A stretch of 63,087 nt of DNA from Sphingobacteriaceae bacterium (GCA_035303785.1 DATGRI010000002.1:1-63087), one strand, 5' to 3'; positions 1-8,167 are shown, counted from the first letter of the stretch. Translations and numbers: made by a program. The notes: generated from the letters alone by a model not told the origin.

Positions 1-2518
1 CTCCCCGCCGGTCCCGCTCCGCCAGCAGGGCCTCCAGCATGTCCCGGGGCATGCCCTTCACCTGCTGCAGGCCGATGCGTATGGCCCCTTCCTCCACGGT
101 GAAAGGGGCGTCGCTGGCGTTGATGTCCACGGGCAGCAGCCGCACCCCCCGGCGGCGGGCCTCCAGGGCCAGGGTGTTGGGCGGGTAGTAGCCCATGGGC
201 TGATGGCTCAGGAGAGCGGCGAAAAATTCCGCCGGGTAATGGCGCAGCAAGTAGGCGGTCTTGTAGGCGGTGGTGGCGAAAGCCGCGGCGTGGGCCTCGC
301 AAAAGCCGTAACTGGCATAGCCCTGGATGTAGGAGAAGATCTCCCGGGCCACCTCCTCCTTGATCCCCCGCCGGCGGGCTCCCGCCACGAACAGGCGGCC
401 GATGTCCTCCATCTCCGCCCGGGAGCGGGCATGGGACATGACCCGCCGCAGCCGGTCCGCCTCCCCGGGGCTGAAGCCGGCCACGGCGGTGGCGATTTCG
501 ATGACCTGCTCCTGGAACAGCACCACGCCCCACGTCTTGGACAAAATGGGCTCCAGGCTGGGATGCAGGTAGGTGATGGGCTGCTCCCCCCGGCGGCGGG
601 CCAGCAGGGGCTCCACCATGTTGCCCTTGATGGGGCCGGGCCGGATGACGGCCACGCTGGCCACGATGTCCTCCAGGTCGGCGGCCTGCAGCCGGGGCTG
701 CAGCGCCCGCTGGGCCGGGCTCTCCAACTGGAACACGCCGATGGTCTCGCCCCGGCTGATCATGGCGAAGGTGTCGGGGTCGTCCAGGGGCAGCCGCTCG
801 TAGTCGAACCCGGGATCCCGGGCGGCGATGGCCCGCCGGGCATCCTCGATGGCGCCGAAGGTACGCAGGGGCAGCAGGTCCAGCTTGATGAGGCCCAGGT
901 CCTCCACACCTTCCTTGTCGAACTGGGTCACCACCACCCCCTTGGCCGACTGCTGCAGGGGGGTGATGTCCGTCAGGGGCCGGCGGCTGATGACCAGGCC
1001 GCTCAGGTGGGTGCCCCAATGGCGGGGAAAGCCGGCCACGGCGGCGCAAAGGCGAAACAGGCGGCGGTAGCGCTCCAGGGGCAGGCCGCTGTCCCGCAGT
1101 TCCGGCACCGCCTCCAGCACCGCGGCGGCATCGCCGGCGAAGCCGTGGGGCAGCACCTTGGCCAGCCGGTCGATTTCATGGGCGGGAAACCCCATGGCCT
1201 TGCCCAAATCCCGGACGGCGCTGCGGGCCCTGTAGGTATGGTAGGTGCTGACGGCCGCCACGTGGTCCCGGCCGTATTTCCGGTAGACGTATTCGGCCAC
1301 CTGATCCCGGTAGCGCCAGTCGAAGTCGATGTCGATGTCGGGCCGCTGGGCCCGCTCCAGGCTCATGAAGCGCTCGAAAAGCAGGCCGCGGCCGTGGGCG
1401 TCCACCTCGGTTATGTAAAGGCAGTAGGCCACCGCCGAATCGGCCGCCGAGCCCCGCCCCGCGCAGCGGATGCCCCGGCTGCGGGCGTAGCGCACCACGT
1501 CCCACACCAGCAGGAAGTAGTCGGCGTAGTTCAGCCGGTTGATGATGTTCAGCTCGTGCTCCAGGCGGTGCTCCAGATCCCGGTCCACCCGCCCGTACCG
1601 CTCCCGGGCGCCGGTGTAGACCAGTTCCCGCAGGTAGGCCCCGGCGCTGCCGCCCCCGGGCACCGCGAAGGCGGGGTGCAGGTTGGCCTCCAGATCCAGG
1701 GCCGGGCCGCACCGCTCCGCCACCCTGCGGGTGTTGGCCAGGGCTTCCCGCCCCCCGGGCAGGTGGGCCATCACCGCCGCCATGGCCCGGGCCGGCTTCA
1801 AGTAGTTTTCGGCGTTGAGGCGCCGCTGGGGATGGGCTTCATCCAGGCGGATGCCCAGGCGGACACACGTAAGAAGATCGTGGACGGGGAACCGGTCCCG
1901 GGTGCTGTAGTGGACGTTGTTGGCGGCCATGAGCCCGATGCCCAGATGCTCGCCCAAATCCCGCAGGTGGCGGGCCAGGCTGCGGGCCCCCGGCAGGTTG
2001 TCGGCCTGGATCTCCAGGTAAAACCGGTCTGGGCCGAAGAGGCGGCTGTAGAAGGCCGCCGCCCGCCGGGCCCCTTCCTTGTCGCCCCGCAGCAGGCGCC
2101 ACGGCACCTCCCCCTGCCGGCAGCCCGACAGGGCGATCAAGCCGCCGGTGCGCCCCCGGAGCATGGCCGGCGTCACCCGAGGGCTGCCCCGGGGGTTCTG
2201 CAGGTGGGCGTCGGTGAGGATGCGGCACAGGTTGGCGTAGCCGGCGGCGTCTTCCGCCAGCACCACCAGGTGAAAAGGGCGCTCGTCCCCTTCCTCGCCC
2301 ACGGCGGACACCGTCAACTCGGCCCCCTGGATGGGCCGGATGCCCGCCGCCAGGGCCAGGCGGTGGAAATCCGCCGCGGCGGCCACGTTGTCGTGGTCGG
2401 TCAAAGCCAGGGCTTCCATGTCCAGGCGGGCGGCCTCGGCCACCAGGTCACGGATGGAAGAGCCGCCGTCCAAAAAGGAGAAGTTGGAATGAACGTGCAG
2501 GTGGGTGAAAGGAGACAT
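1..2518 (-). CDS. dnaE2: Error-prone DNA polymerase III alpha subunit, DnaE2/ImuC type (3' end outside window)
   Basis: The frame is open from the ATG at 2518 to base 1, giving 839 codons, so the C-terminal part is missing. The N-terminus is a PHP domain with the DnaE2-style stretch HSNFSFLDG, followed by ALTDHD. The polymerase core has GRGSAADSAVAYC, the catalytic PDIDIDF pair of aspartates and a third aspartate in KLDLLPL. The segment around VYRKYGRDHVA is also closer to DnaE2/ImuC than to replicative DnaE. It is the last gene of an imuB / DUF6504 / dnaE2 cassette, 15 bases after the DUF6504 stop. In known mutasomes this protein does translesion synthesis after DNA damage, recruited by ImuB. 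Replicative DnaE1 is the alternative, made unlikely by the neighbours. Confidence 0.88.
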   Translation of the reverse strand, partial: MSPFTHLHVHSNFSFLDGGSSIRDLVAEAARLDMEALALTDHDNVAAAADFHRLALAAGIRPIQGAELTVSAVGEEGDERPFHLVVLAEDAAGYANLCRILTDAHLQNPRGSPRVTPAMLRGRTGGLIALSGCRQGEVPWRLLRGDKEGARRAAAFYSRLFGPDRFYLEIQADNLPGARSLARHLRDLGEHLGIGLMAANNVHYSTRDRFPVHDLLTCVRLGIRLDEAHPQRRLNAENYLKPARAMAAVMAHLPGGREALANTRRVAERCGPALDLEANLHPAFAVPGGGSAGAYLRELVYTGARERYGRVDRDLEHRLEHELNIINRLNYADYFLLVWDVVRYARSRGIRCAGRGSAADSAVAYCLYITEVDAHGRGLLFERFMSLERAQRPDIDIDFDWRYRDQVAEYVYRKYGRDHVAAVSTYHTYRARSAVRDLGKAMGFPAHEIDRLAKVLPHGFAGDAAAVLEAVPELRDSGLPLERYRRLFRLCAAVAGFPRHWGTHLSGLVISRRPLTDITPLQQSAKGVVVTQFDKEGVEDLGLIKLDLLPLRTFGAIEDARRAIAARDPGFDYERLPLDDPDTFAMISRGETIGVFQLESPAQRALQPRLQAADLEDIVASVAVIRPGPIKGNMVEPLLARRRGEQPITYLHPSLEPILSKTWGVVLFQEQVIEIATAVAGFSPGEADRLRRVMSHARSRAEMEDIGRLFVAGARRRGIKEEVAREIFSYIQGYASYGFCEAHAAAFATTAYKTAYLLRHYPAEFFAALLSHQPMGYYPPNTLALEARRRGVRLLPVDINASDAPFTVEEGAIRIGLQQVKGMPRDMLEALLAERDRRG

Positions 2519-2533
2519 GGGCCGCCATACCTT

Positions 2534-2788
2534 TCAATCGTAGGCTTTGTAAAGATACCAGCGCCCTTCGGGGCGGCGGAACTCCAATTCGTACAAGCCG
2601 CCGGCGGCGGTTTCAAGGCGGTACACGGTCCGCTCCAAAGGGGCTTCCCACCAATGGTCCAGTTCTTCCCACACTTCCAGCACGCAGGCCACCGGGTGCC
2701 GGCGGCGGCGGAACAAAAAAGCCAGGGGCCGCCCGGCTTCGTCGGTCCAAACCTTTACGGGGCGGTTGATGATTTTGGGCAAGGTCAA
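2534..2788 (-). CDS. DUF6504 family small protein of the mutasome cassette
   Basis: An 84-residue protein starting RPVKVWTDEAGRPLAF, with a FRRRRHPV loop and ending in RWYLYKAYD. This pattern (basic start, W-rich middle, WYLYKAYD-like end) fits the DUF6504 family, which is often encoded between imuB/dinB-like and dnaE genes. Its ATG at 2788 overlaps the end of imuB by four bases, indicating translational coupling. The function is unknown; the context suggests an accessory part of the error-prone polymerase complex. The family assignment is from memory and the gene itself is clear. Confidence 0.75.
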   Translation of the reverse strand: MTLPKIINRPVKVWTDEAGRPLAFLFRRRRHPVACVLEVWEELDHWWEAPLERTVYRLETAAGGLYELEFRRPEGRWYLYKAYD

Positions 2789-3921
2789 TCATCCCCCTCG
2801 GCAGGGGCCCGGTCACCGGCGCCCTGGATCCGCAGCGGATCCCAGTAGGACAGCATCTGCTCCCGGTGGTGGGTGTCCAATTCCGCCCCCAGCCCGATGG
2901 CGGAGCCGGGAAACTTCCGGCGCAGGCCCTGCACCAGCCGGGGCGGCAAATCGGGGCTCCCTGCGCCGGTGCCGGCGCCGCCGCCCTGGGCGCCCGGGCT
3001 GTTGGGGGGCCGGCGGGCCGCCCCCGGCCGGGACGACCACAAGTTCATCTGGCTGCCGCCCAGCAGATCGGCGGCGCGGCTCTCCCGGGCTGTGGCCGCC
3101 CCCCACCCCTCGGGCCCGTAAGCCGCCGCCACCGGTGTAGGATCGATGCCGGCGGCCAGGCGGGCCGCCTGGAGACCGTGAGCCCCCAGCGCCTCCTGCA
3201 GCAGGTCCGCCCCCGCGGCGGCCACGGCGCCGATGGTGTAGAACCCCAACTCCCGGAGCCGCTCCCGGGCCTCGGGGGCCAAGGGCCACAGCAGGGAAAC
3301 GGGCAGGGGCGCCAGCAGGCGGGCCTCGGCCCCGGGAGGCACGGCCAGCACCTCCGCCGGCCCATGGTCGCCGGGGGGCAGGTAAATCAAGGGAGCGGCC
3401 GCCCCCGCCCGGCGGAGCAAGGCGCGGTCCTGCAGCAAATGGCCGGCGATGCGGGCCAGAAAACGGTTGGGAGCAGCCCCCACCCGCAGCCGGTGGCCTG
3501 CCCTGGGCACCAAGGCCCGGGCCAAGGGGGCCAAAACCTCCCGCAGCCGCTCCCCCTGCTCCGCCGGCCACCGCCCGCCGGCCCCCGGCTCCCGCAGATC
3601 GAAGTACAGGGACAAGGGCGGGTCCGGCTCCACCCTGGGCGACAGCCGGTACGCCAGCCGGCACATCTCATCGAAACGGGCCTGGAACAAGGGGGCCGCC
3701 ACGGCGGCCCGGTCCACCGCCTCCAGGGGCCGGCACACCTGCCGGGCGTGGTCCGCCGTCATGCCTATCTCGATCCCCGCGGCAGCCGCCTGGGGGCACG
3801 TGTCCACCACGACCCCGGCCGATGTGACCACCAGGGGCACGGCGTGGGGCCGGGCCCCGTCTGTATCCCGCCGGGCCGCGGCTCCCGCCAGCAGCCCCGC
3901 CAAAGTCCAATGGATGACCAC
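2785..3921 (-). CDS. imuB: ImuB-like catalytically inactive Y-family polymerase homologue
   Basis: A 378-residue protein with the fold order of Y-family polymerases. It has an N-terminal segment, then GIEIGMTADHARQVCRPL resembling the palm and fingers of ImuB/DinB, a region matching LSPRVEPD...LYFDLR, and a helix-hairpin-helix-like stretch (LRELGFYTIGAVAAAG, about residues 228-243). The usual DMDAFFA catalytic motif is replaced by TLAGLLAG, so the metal-binding acidic residues are missing, as in ImuB. ImuB bridges the beta clamp and DnaE2. The start is GTG at 3921; an in-frame TGA lies 21 bases upstream, so the gene cannot begin much earlier. It is the first gene of the cassette and is preceded by a promoter with an SOS box. 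Confidence 0.82.
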   Translation of the reverse strand: MVIHWTLAGLLAGAAARRDTDGARPHAVPLVVTSAGVVVDTCPQAAAAGIEIGMTADHARQVCRPLEAVDRAAVAAPLFQARFDEMCRLAYRLSPRVEPDPPLSLYFDLREPGAGGRWPAEQGERLREVLAPLARALVPRAGHRLRVGAAPNRFLARIAGHLLQDRALLRRAGAAAPLIYLPPGDHGPAEVLAVPPGAEARLLAPLPVSLLWPLAPEARERLRELGFYTIGAVAAAGADLLQEALGAHGLQAARLAAGIDPTPVAAAYGPEGWGAATARESRAADLLGGSQMNLWSSRPGAARRPPNSPGAQGGGAGTGAGSPDLPPRLVQGLRRKFPGSAIGLGAELDTHHREQMLSYWDPLRIQGAGDRAPAEGDD

Positions 3922-3981
3922 AAGGCCGGAAACCGGTCACACCCCCACGGAACCGTCGAGCAAAATCATGTTGTGGAGGAG

Positions 3982-4011
3982 ATTATATGCGAACATATGT
4001 ACGCCCTTCAA
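3982..4011 (-). promoter_or_regulatory. Sigma-A promoter of the imuB-dnaE2 cassette
   Basis: Read on the minus strand, TTGAAG (4006-4011) is followed after 18 bases by a perfect TATAAT (3982-3987). Transcription would start near 3975, about 55 bases before the imuB GTG. The -35 box overlaps the stop codon of the upstream wecB-like gene, so the cassette has its own start site. Confidence 0.7.
3990..4003. promoter_or_regulatory. LexA (DinR-type) SOS box
   Basis: The 14-mer CGAACATATGTACG matches the Bacillus-type consensus CGAACRNRYGTTYC at 12 of 14 positions on either strand. It lies inside the spacer between the -35 and -10 boxes of the imuB promoter, where bound LexA would block RNA polymerase. 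The Bacillus consensus is established; repression here is inference from position. Confidence 0.7.
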
Positions 4012-5285
4012 GACGGAGAGCCCGGCAATGATTGCCGTCCCGGGGAGCCGAAGGGGGGCGGCGGCGCGGGCGCCCGGCCCAGCCGGTGCAGGATGGCCTG
4101 AAGGATGCGCCCGGCGGCCCGGCCGTCCCCGTAGGGGTTGGGCACCTTGGCCATGACCCGGCGCAGGCCGGGATCCGCCAGCAGGGCCGTCAACTGCCGG
4201 GCCAGCCCTTGGGCCGTGCCGCCCGTCAAGCGGCTGCCCCCCAGTTCCACCATCTCGGGCCGGCTTGTGCCGCCGGCCATAATGAGCACGGGAACGCCGA
4301 AGCAGGGGCCTTCCTCTTCCGCGGCGCCGCCCGGGGTGACGGCGCAGTAGGCCCCGGCCAGGAGCCGCCAGCGGCGCCGCCAGGTCATGGGCGGCACCAC
4401 ATTGATACCCGGCACGCCGGCCAGGTGCCGCGCCGCCAAGGGCTGCAGGTCCCGGCGGGCAGGCTCCTCCACTACCAACAGATGGCCGGGCGCCTCCCGG
4501 GCGGCCCAGGCCAGCCCCCGGTAAAATTCCGCCAGGGAATCACCGTCGATATGCTCATGGTCCACCAGGGCCAGGACGAGGCGCCGGCCGCCGCCAAGGC
4601 CGGTCTCCGGCGCCGGATCCTGCTCCTCCAGGCCGGCCGGTTCCCGGGAACCGGCCTGGAACCGAAGGGCGGCGTCCACCAAAGGGCTGCCGGTGACGAA
4701 AACCCCTTCCGGGGGCACGCCGGCCCGGAGCAGGTTGCCCCGGGCCAAAGCCGTGGCGGCCAGGTGGATATGGGCGCCGGCGGCCAGCAGGCGGTGGTGG
4801 AAGTCCGGCGGGCCAACCCCTGCAGGACCAACCCCTGCCGGGCCGAACCCCGCCGATCCCGGCCCGGCCGCCCCGCGACGGGGCTGCCGGACCGCCTGCC
4901 GGCCGGACCGGTACCAGCGCCGCCCGGCATCCACATGGGCCAGCAGGATGCGCCGGTAGCCCCCCAGCACGGCGGCAGCCGCCGCCGTCCAGCCGTACCC
5001 CGCCACCAAAGCCACGCCGGGCTCCTGCTCCGCCAGGAAAGGAGCCACGGCTTCCAGCACGTGGGCCAGTTGCTGCTGGGGAGGGGCCCCGGGGGAAAGG
5101 TCCACGGGCAAGGTGTAGTGGGTGGTCAAGCCCAGGGCGGCCAAGGCCGGCTCCGCCAGCATGGCGGCATCCCCCACGGCGGCGGTGGTCACCTGGAGGA
5201 GCCGGGGCTGGGCCCGGGCGGCCTGGACCACGGGGGCCAGGGCCAGGGCCTCCCGGGGGGAGCCGTACAAGGCCAGGAGGGACAA
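4008..5285 (-). CDS. WecB-like UDP-N-acetylglucosamine 2-epimerase family protein, divergent
   Basis: About 425 residues. The start is taken as TTG at 5285, because GGAGGGG lies eight bases before it; the longer open frame upstream only shadows the glycosyltransferase gene. The features follow the WecB/GT-B plan: YGSPREALALAPVV in place of GTRPEAIKMAPV, then LLAHVDAGRRW for the VGHVEAGLR motif, VTGSPLVDAAL for VTGNPVIDAL, and TPGGAAEEEGPCFGVPVL for SGGLQEEAPSLGKPVL. Such enzymes make UDP-ManNAc for cell-surface glycans. The changed motifs leave open whether it is an active epimerase or a related glycosyltransferase. It is third in a cluster with CgeB-like and GT2 genes. A Pro/Gly insertion interrupts the middle, made by a short tandem repeat. 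Confidence 0.62.
   Translation of the reverse strand: MSLLALYGSPREALALAPVVQAARAQPRLLQVTTAAVGDAAMLAEPALAALGLTTHYTLPVDLSPGAPPQQQLAHVLEAVAPFLAEQEPGVALVAGYGWTAAAAAVLGGYRRILLAHVDAGRRWYRSGRQAVRQPRRGAAGPGSAGFGPAGVGPAGVGPPDFHHRLLAAGAHIHLAATALARGNLLRAGVPPEGVFVTGSPLVDAALRFQAGSREPAGLEEQDPAPETGLGGGRRLVLALVDHEHIDGDSLAEFYRGLAWAAREAPGHLLVVEEPARRDLQPLAARHLAGVPGINVVPPMTWRRRWRLLAGAYCAVTPGGAAEEEGPCFGVPVLIMAGGTSRPEMVELGGSRLTGGTAQGLARQLTALLADPGLRRVMAKVPNPYGDGRAAGRILQAILHRLGRAPAPPPPFGSPGRQSLPGSPS
4811..4858. repeat. About 15-base tandem repeat inside the wecB-like gene
   Basis: Three diverged units of about 15 bases, each built on CCAACCCCTGC or CCGAACCCCGCC, lie in frame and encode a GPAGV-type pentapeptide repeat. 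The unit length is a multiple of three, so copy-number change would keep the frame. Confidence 0.55.
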
Positions 5286-5299
5286 CCCAGCCCCCTCCG

Positions 5300-5896
5300 T
5301 CAAGCCCCTCGCCCCCCCATGGACAGGTACAGTACCCGCGGCAGCCGGCAGGGGCGGGCCGTCCCGCAGACCCGCCGGTGGTAATCGGCCAGGGGGTCCC
5401 CCACCTGCCCTTCCCGGAAGGGCCCCACGGCGTCCACCACTTCCCGGCGCAGCAGGAAGGCGGGCCCCCAGGCAAAGGGCCGGCCGGCGGCCTCCGGCCC
5501 CACCCGGGCGCAGGTCAGGGGGTTGGCGTCGGCATCCACCAGTTGGTAGTCGGCGTACACGGCGCCGCAATCGGGCCGGGAAGCCAGGGCTGCATGGAGG
5601 GCGGCCAGGCAGGCGGGCAGGAGGATGTCCCCCGGCAGGCACCAGCCGGCGTAGTCGCCCCGGGCCTGGGCCAGGCCCCGGTTCAAAGCCCGGGCCAGCC
5701 CGGCGTGGGGCCGGCTGATCAGCCGCAGCCGCGGGTCGGGAAAATGGGCCAGCACCGCCGGCAGGTGGTCGGTGGAGCCGTCGTCCACCAGGAGCAATTC
5801 CCAGTCCTGCAAGGTTTGGGCGAGGATGGAGGCGGCCGTTGGCCCCACGGCATCGGCTTGGTTGTGGACGGGCAACAGCAGGCTGACCACAGGCAT
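5300..5896 (-). CDS. Family 2 glycosyltransferase
   Basis: A 198-residue GT-A type glycosyltransferase. It opens with VSLLLPVHNQADAV, has the nucleotide-sugar loop LLLVDDGSTD at about residues 34-43, and continues with ARALNRGLAQARGDYAGWCLPGD, where GDI replaces the usual DxD. It is short for the family and has no membrane segment, so it is probably a soluble transferase adding one sugar. It starts with ATG at 5896, six bases after the cgeB-like stop, and its end is 14 bases from the wecB-like start, so the three genes form an operon. The acceptor and sugar are not predictable. Confidence 0.85.
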   Translation of the reverse strand: MPVVSLLLPVHNQADAVGPTAASILAQTLQDWELLLVDDGSTDHLPAVLAHFPDPRLRLISRPHAGLARALNRGLAQARGDYAGWCLPGDILLPACLAALHAALASRPDCGAVYADYQLVDADANPLTCARVGPEAAGRPFAWGPAFLLRREVVDAVGPFREGQVGDPLADYHRRVCGTARPCRLPRVLYLSMGGRGA

Positions 5897-5902
5897 GGGG
5901 CC

Positions 5903-7102
5903 CTACCCCCTGGCCGGCCGGACCCGGCCGGAGGACGGCCTGGCCCTGGCCCGCCTGCGCCGGCGGGAGGGAGCCCGGCGCCGCCGCCGCGCCTCCGGTT
6001 CCTGGGGGGCAGGCTCTGCCGGTGGGGCCGGCTCCGCCTCAGCAGCCGGTGGGGCCGCCCTGGCGGGGCGCCGGCTCAGGCGCAGGGCCGGCCCCGAATC
6101 CAAAGGCGGCCACGGCCGGCCCTGCTCCCCCGCCCCTGCCAGCCGGGCAAACAGATGGTCCAGGCGCTGGGCCCAGGTGTGATCCCGGCCGGTGCGGCGG
6201 CGGCCCGCCGCGGCCACGGCCTCGGCCTCCCCGGGGCGCTCCAGGTAGTAGCGGATTTTGGCCGCCAGGTCGTCCCCATCCTCAAAGCCGATGATTTCTT
6301 CCCCGTAGTTGAAGTGGGGCCGCAGTTCGTCCAAGTAGGCCGTGAAGACCAAACGCCCGGCGGCGGTGCCTTCGAACACCCCCGGCCCGGGGCTCTCCAG
6401 GCCGTCGTGGCTGCGGGGAATGTGCACCAGCATGGGCGTGGACCAGGCCGCCCGGAACCAGTCGTCGCCCCGCACGGGCCCCGTGGTGCCGAAGGGCCAG
6501 CCCCTGCCGTGGAGCCGCAGGTCGAATTGTCCCGCCAGGGTCCGGGCAATCTCGATGCGCCGGGGCGTAGCATGGCCGATGACGGCCACCTGGGCCTGGA
6601 ACTGGGGGGCGGCGGGCCGGGGCACAAAAAAGCGGGCATCCACGGCGTAGGGCAGGTAGAGGGTGCTGCGGCAGCCCGCTTCCCGGTAGAGGCGGGCGGC
6701 GGCCAGGGAGGGCGTCACGTGGAGGGTGAACATGCCGGCGTAGCGGGAAACGGTGCCTGCCGCCGCCGGATCCTCCAAGGTGAAGCCCACCACGGCGCAA
6801 TGCTCCCGGAGGGCGGCCATTTCCCGGCGGGTGAAGGTGAGACCCCCGCCCACGAGGAATATAACATCAGGTCGAAAAGCCGCAATCTCCGCCGCAATGC
6901 GATCCAGCCGTACGAACACCGGGCCGTGGCCGCCGGACCGGCGCCAGGGGTTCCGGAGCAAGTCGGGGCGGCGGCCCACGTTGATTTCCTGCACCACATG
7001 ACCCAATTCGTGCAGCCCGAGGAACAGGCTGCGGGCCTGGCCGGCGGCGCCTTCTCTGTAACGGCCGATGAAGGTGACCCGGTACGCTCGTCGGGCAGCC
7101 AT
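5903..7102 (-). CDS. CgeB-like glycosyltransferase, spore-surface type
   Basis: A 399-residue GT-B protein. Visible features are RPDVIFLVGGGLTFTRREMAALR (DUF3880-like N-half), GFTLEDPAA, VTPSLAAARLYREAGC, LPYAVDARFF, and the C-half HGRGWPF, IPRSHDGLESPGPGVFEGTAAGRLVF and ERPGEAEAVAAAGRRR. The pattern is that of the CgeB / spore maturation protein family; in Bacillus, CgeB is made late in the mother cell and affects the spore surface. An unusual tail of about 60 residues is rich in Ala, Pro and Arg and very basic (RRRRRAPSRRRRR). First gene of the sugar cluster, divergent from the ATP-grasp gene. The function as a spore glycosyltransferase is inferred. Confidence 0.75.
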   Translation of the reverse strand: MAARRAYRVTFIGRYREGAAGQARSLFLGLHELGHVVQEINVGRRPDLLRNPWRRSGGHGPVFVRLDRIAAEIAAFRPDVIFLVGGGLTFTRREMAALREHCAVVGFTLEDPAAAGTVSRYAGMFTLHVTPSLAAARLYREAGCRSTLYLPYAVDARFFVPRPAAPQFQAQVAVIGHATPRRIEIARTLAGQFDLRLHGRGWPFGTTGPVRGDDWFRAAWSTPMLVHIPRSHDGLESPGPGVFEGTAAGRLVFTAYLDELRPHFNYGEEIIGFEDGDDLAAKIRYYLERPGEAEAVAAAGRRRTGRDHTWAQRLDHLFARLAGAGEQGRPWPPLDSGPALRLSRRPARAAPPAAEAEPAPPAEPAPQEPEARRRRRAPSRRRRRARARPSSGRVRPARG

Positions 7103-7156
7103 TTCAACACCGGCAGGTCGGGGACACCACCGCTCGCCTCCCTCCTGCTCCCCCGC

Positions 7157-7188
7157 ACCATACTATGGAAGGCCTGCCGGCCCGGTGA
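7157..7188 (-). promoter_or_regulatory. Possible sigma-K promoter of the cgeB-like operon
   Basis: On the minus strand an AC-type -35 element is followed after 17 bases by CATAGTATG, similar to the sigma-K pattern (AC, 16-17 bases, CATAnnnTA) except for the last base. It lies about 55 bases upstream of the cgeB-like start. Bacillus cgeAB is a sigma-K operon, which makes the match sensible, but short spore-sigma motifs occur by chance. Confidence 0.3.
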
Positions 7189-7273
7189 CGACGGGTCACC
7201 CCCTTGCCCTGAGGCCATAGGATGGCAGGGAATGGACCTGCTTATTTCCCGGCCTGCAAGGGAGGAAGGGTTG

Positions 7274-8158
7274 ATGGACATTCTCCTCATCACCCATGAC
7301 CCGGATTTGAAGGAATACCGAAACCGGGCCCTGGTGGAAAGGCTGGAGCAGGCCGGGGTGTCCATCAAGGCCCTGGCCCCCGCCGCCCTAACCTTCCACT
7401 GGACCCGCCGGCAGATGGTGCTCCTGGACCGGCGGGGCGACCCCGTGGAGCCCCGCCTGGTGGTCAACGGCCTCTTCCGCAACGAAGGGGAAGGGATCGA
7501 GGTGGTGCAGGCCCTGGAATACATGAACTACCCCGTGGTCAACCGGGCCGGCGGCTGGCTGGCGGCCAAGGTGAAGGCCTTGACCACCGTCCGCCTCGCC
7601 CAAGCCGGCATCCCCCACCCACCTACCCTTTTCACCCTGCGCAACCGGCCGGGCCTGCACCGGTATGCCCGGCAGCAGCTGGGCCTGCCGGTGGTCCTCA
7701 AGCCGTGGCAGGGCGCCCTGGGCGTGGGCGTGGCCCGCTACCGCACCGCCAAAGGCTTGCGCAAGCGCCTGCGGAACTACAAGCGCCCCGTCTACCTGCA
7801 GCGGTACATCCGCCACCCGGGCCGGGACATCCGGGTGCTGGTGGTGGGAGATCAAGCGCCGGCGGCCGCCAACCGCATCGCCCCCAAAGGGAGCTGGAAA
7901 ACCAACGTCTACCTGGGGGGCACGCCGGCCCGGTGCGAGGTCACCCCGGCCCTGGCCCACCTGGCCCTGGGGGCCGCCCGGGCCGTCGGTCTGGACATCG
8001 CCGGGGTGGACATAATAGAAAGCCAAGGCCGCCTGCTGGTCATCGAGGTGAATGCCTGGCCCAACTACCTGCCGGCGGATCCGGGCTTAAGGGTTGATGT
8101 GGCCCAGTTGTTGACGGGCTATCTATTGCGCCGGCTGCATAAAGGAGCGGCCGGGTAA
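7274..8158 (+). CDS. RimK/LysX-like ATP-grasp ligase
   Basis: A 294-residue protein starting at ATG 7274 with GGAGGAAGG just upstream. It has an N-terminal alpha/beta domain (MDILLITHDPDLKEYRN), NRAGGWLAAKVKALTTVRLAQAGIPHP typical of RimK/LysX enzymes, the ATP-binding VVLKPWQGALGVGVARY, NRIAPKGSWKTNVYLGG, and the metal-binding IEVNAWPNYLP near the end. These enzymes join a carboxylate, through an acyl phosphate, to an amine, often adding amino acids to a peptide or carrier. It is followed nine bases later by an M20 peptidase, so the two may act on the same compound. No carrier protein such as LysW is seen. Divergent from the spore-sugar operon. Confidence 0.82.
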   Translation: MDILLITHDPDLKEYRNRALVERLEQAGVSIKALAPAALTFHWTRRQMVLLDRRGDPVEPRLVVNGLFRNEGEGIEVVQALEYMNYPVVNRAGGWLAAKVKALTTVRLAQAGIPHPPTLFTLRNRPGLHRYARQQLGLPVVLKPWQGALGVGVARYRTAKGLRKRLRNYKRPVYLQRYIRHPGRDIRVLVVGDQAPAAANRIAPKGSWKTNVYLGGTPARCEVTPALAHLALGAARAVGLDIAGVDIIESQGRLLVIEVNAWPNYLPADPGLRVDVAQLLTGYLLRRLHKGAAG

Positions 8159-8167
8159 GGAGGATTC

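Noticed and set aside
203-2848. Very long plus-strand open frame of 881 codons
   Set aside because: It is antisense to dnaE2 and DUF6504, is rich in Gly, Gln, His and Pro with no domain, and arises from the GC-rich third positions of the real genes. Similar long shadows elsewhere (for example 5378-7270, 10027-12171, 28-31 kb minus, 47.6-50.5 kb plus) were dropped for the same reason.
3937-3969. Ten-codon open frame ATG 3969 to TGA upstream of imuB, possible leader peptide
   Set aside because: It begins only a few bases after the predicted transcription start, has no ribosome site and no attenuator hairpin follows.
7159-7165. CATACTA on the plus strand as a sigma-G -10 for the ATP-grasp gene
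   Set aside because: The -10 is exact but no TGnATA-like -35 lies at the right distance, and the site is more than 100 bases from the start codon.
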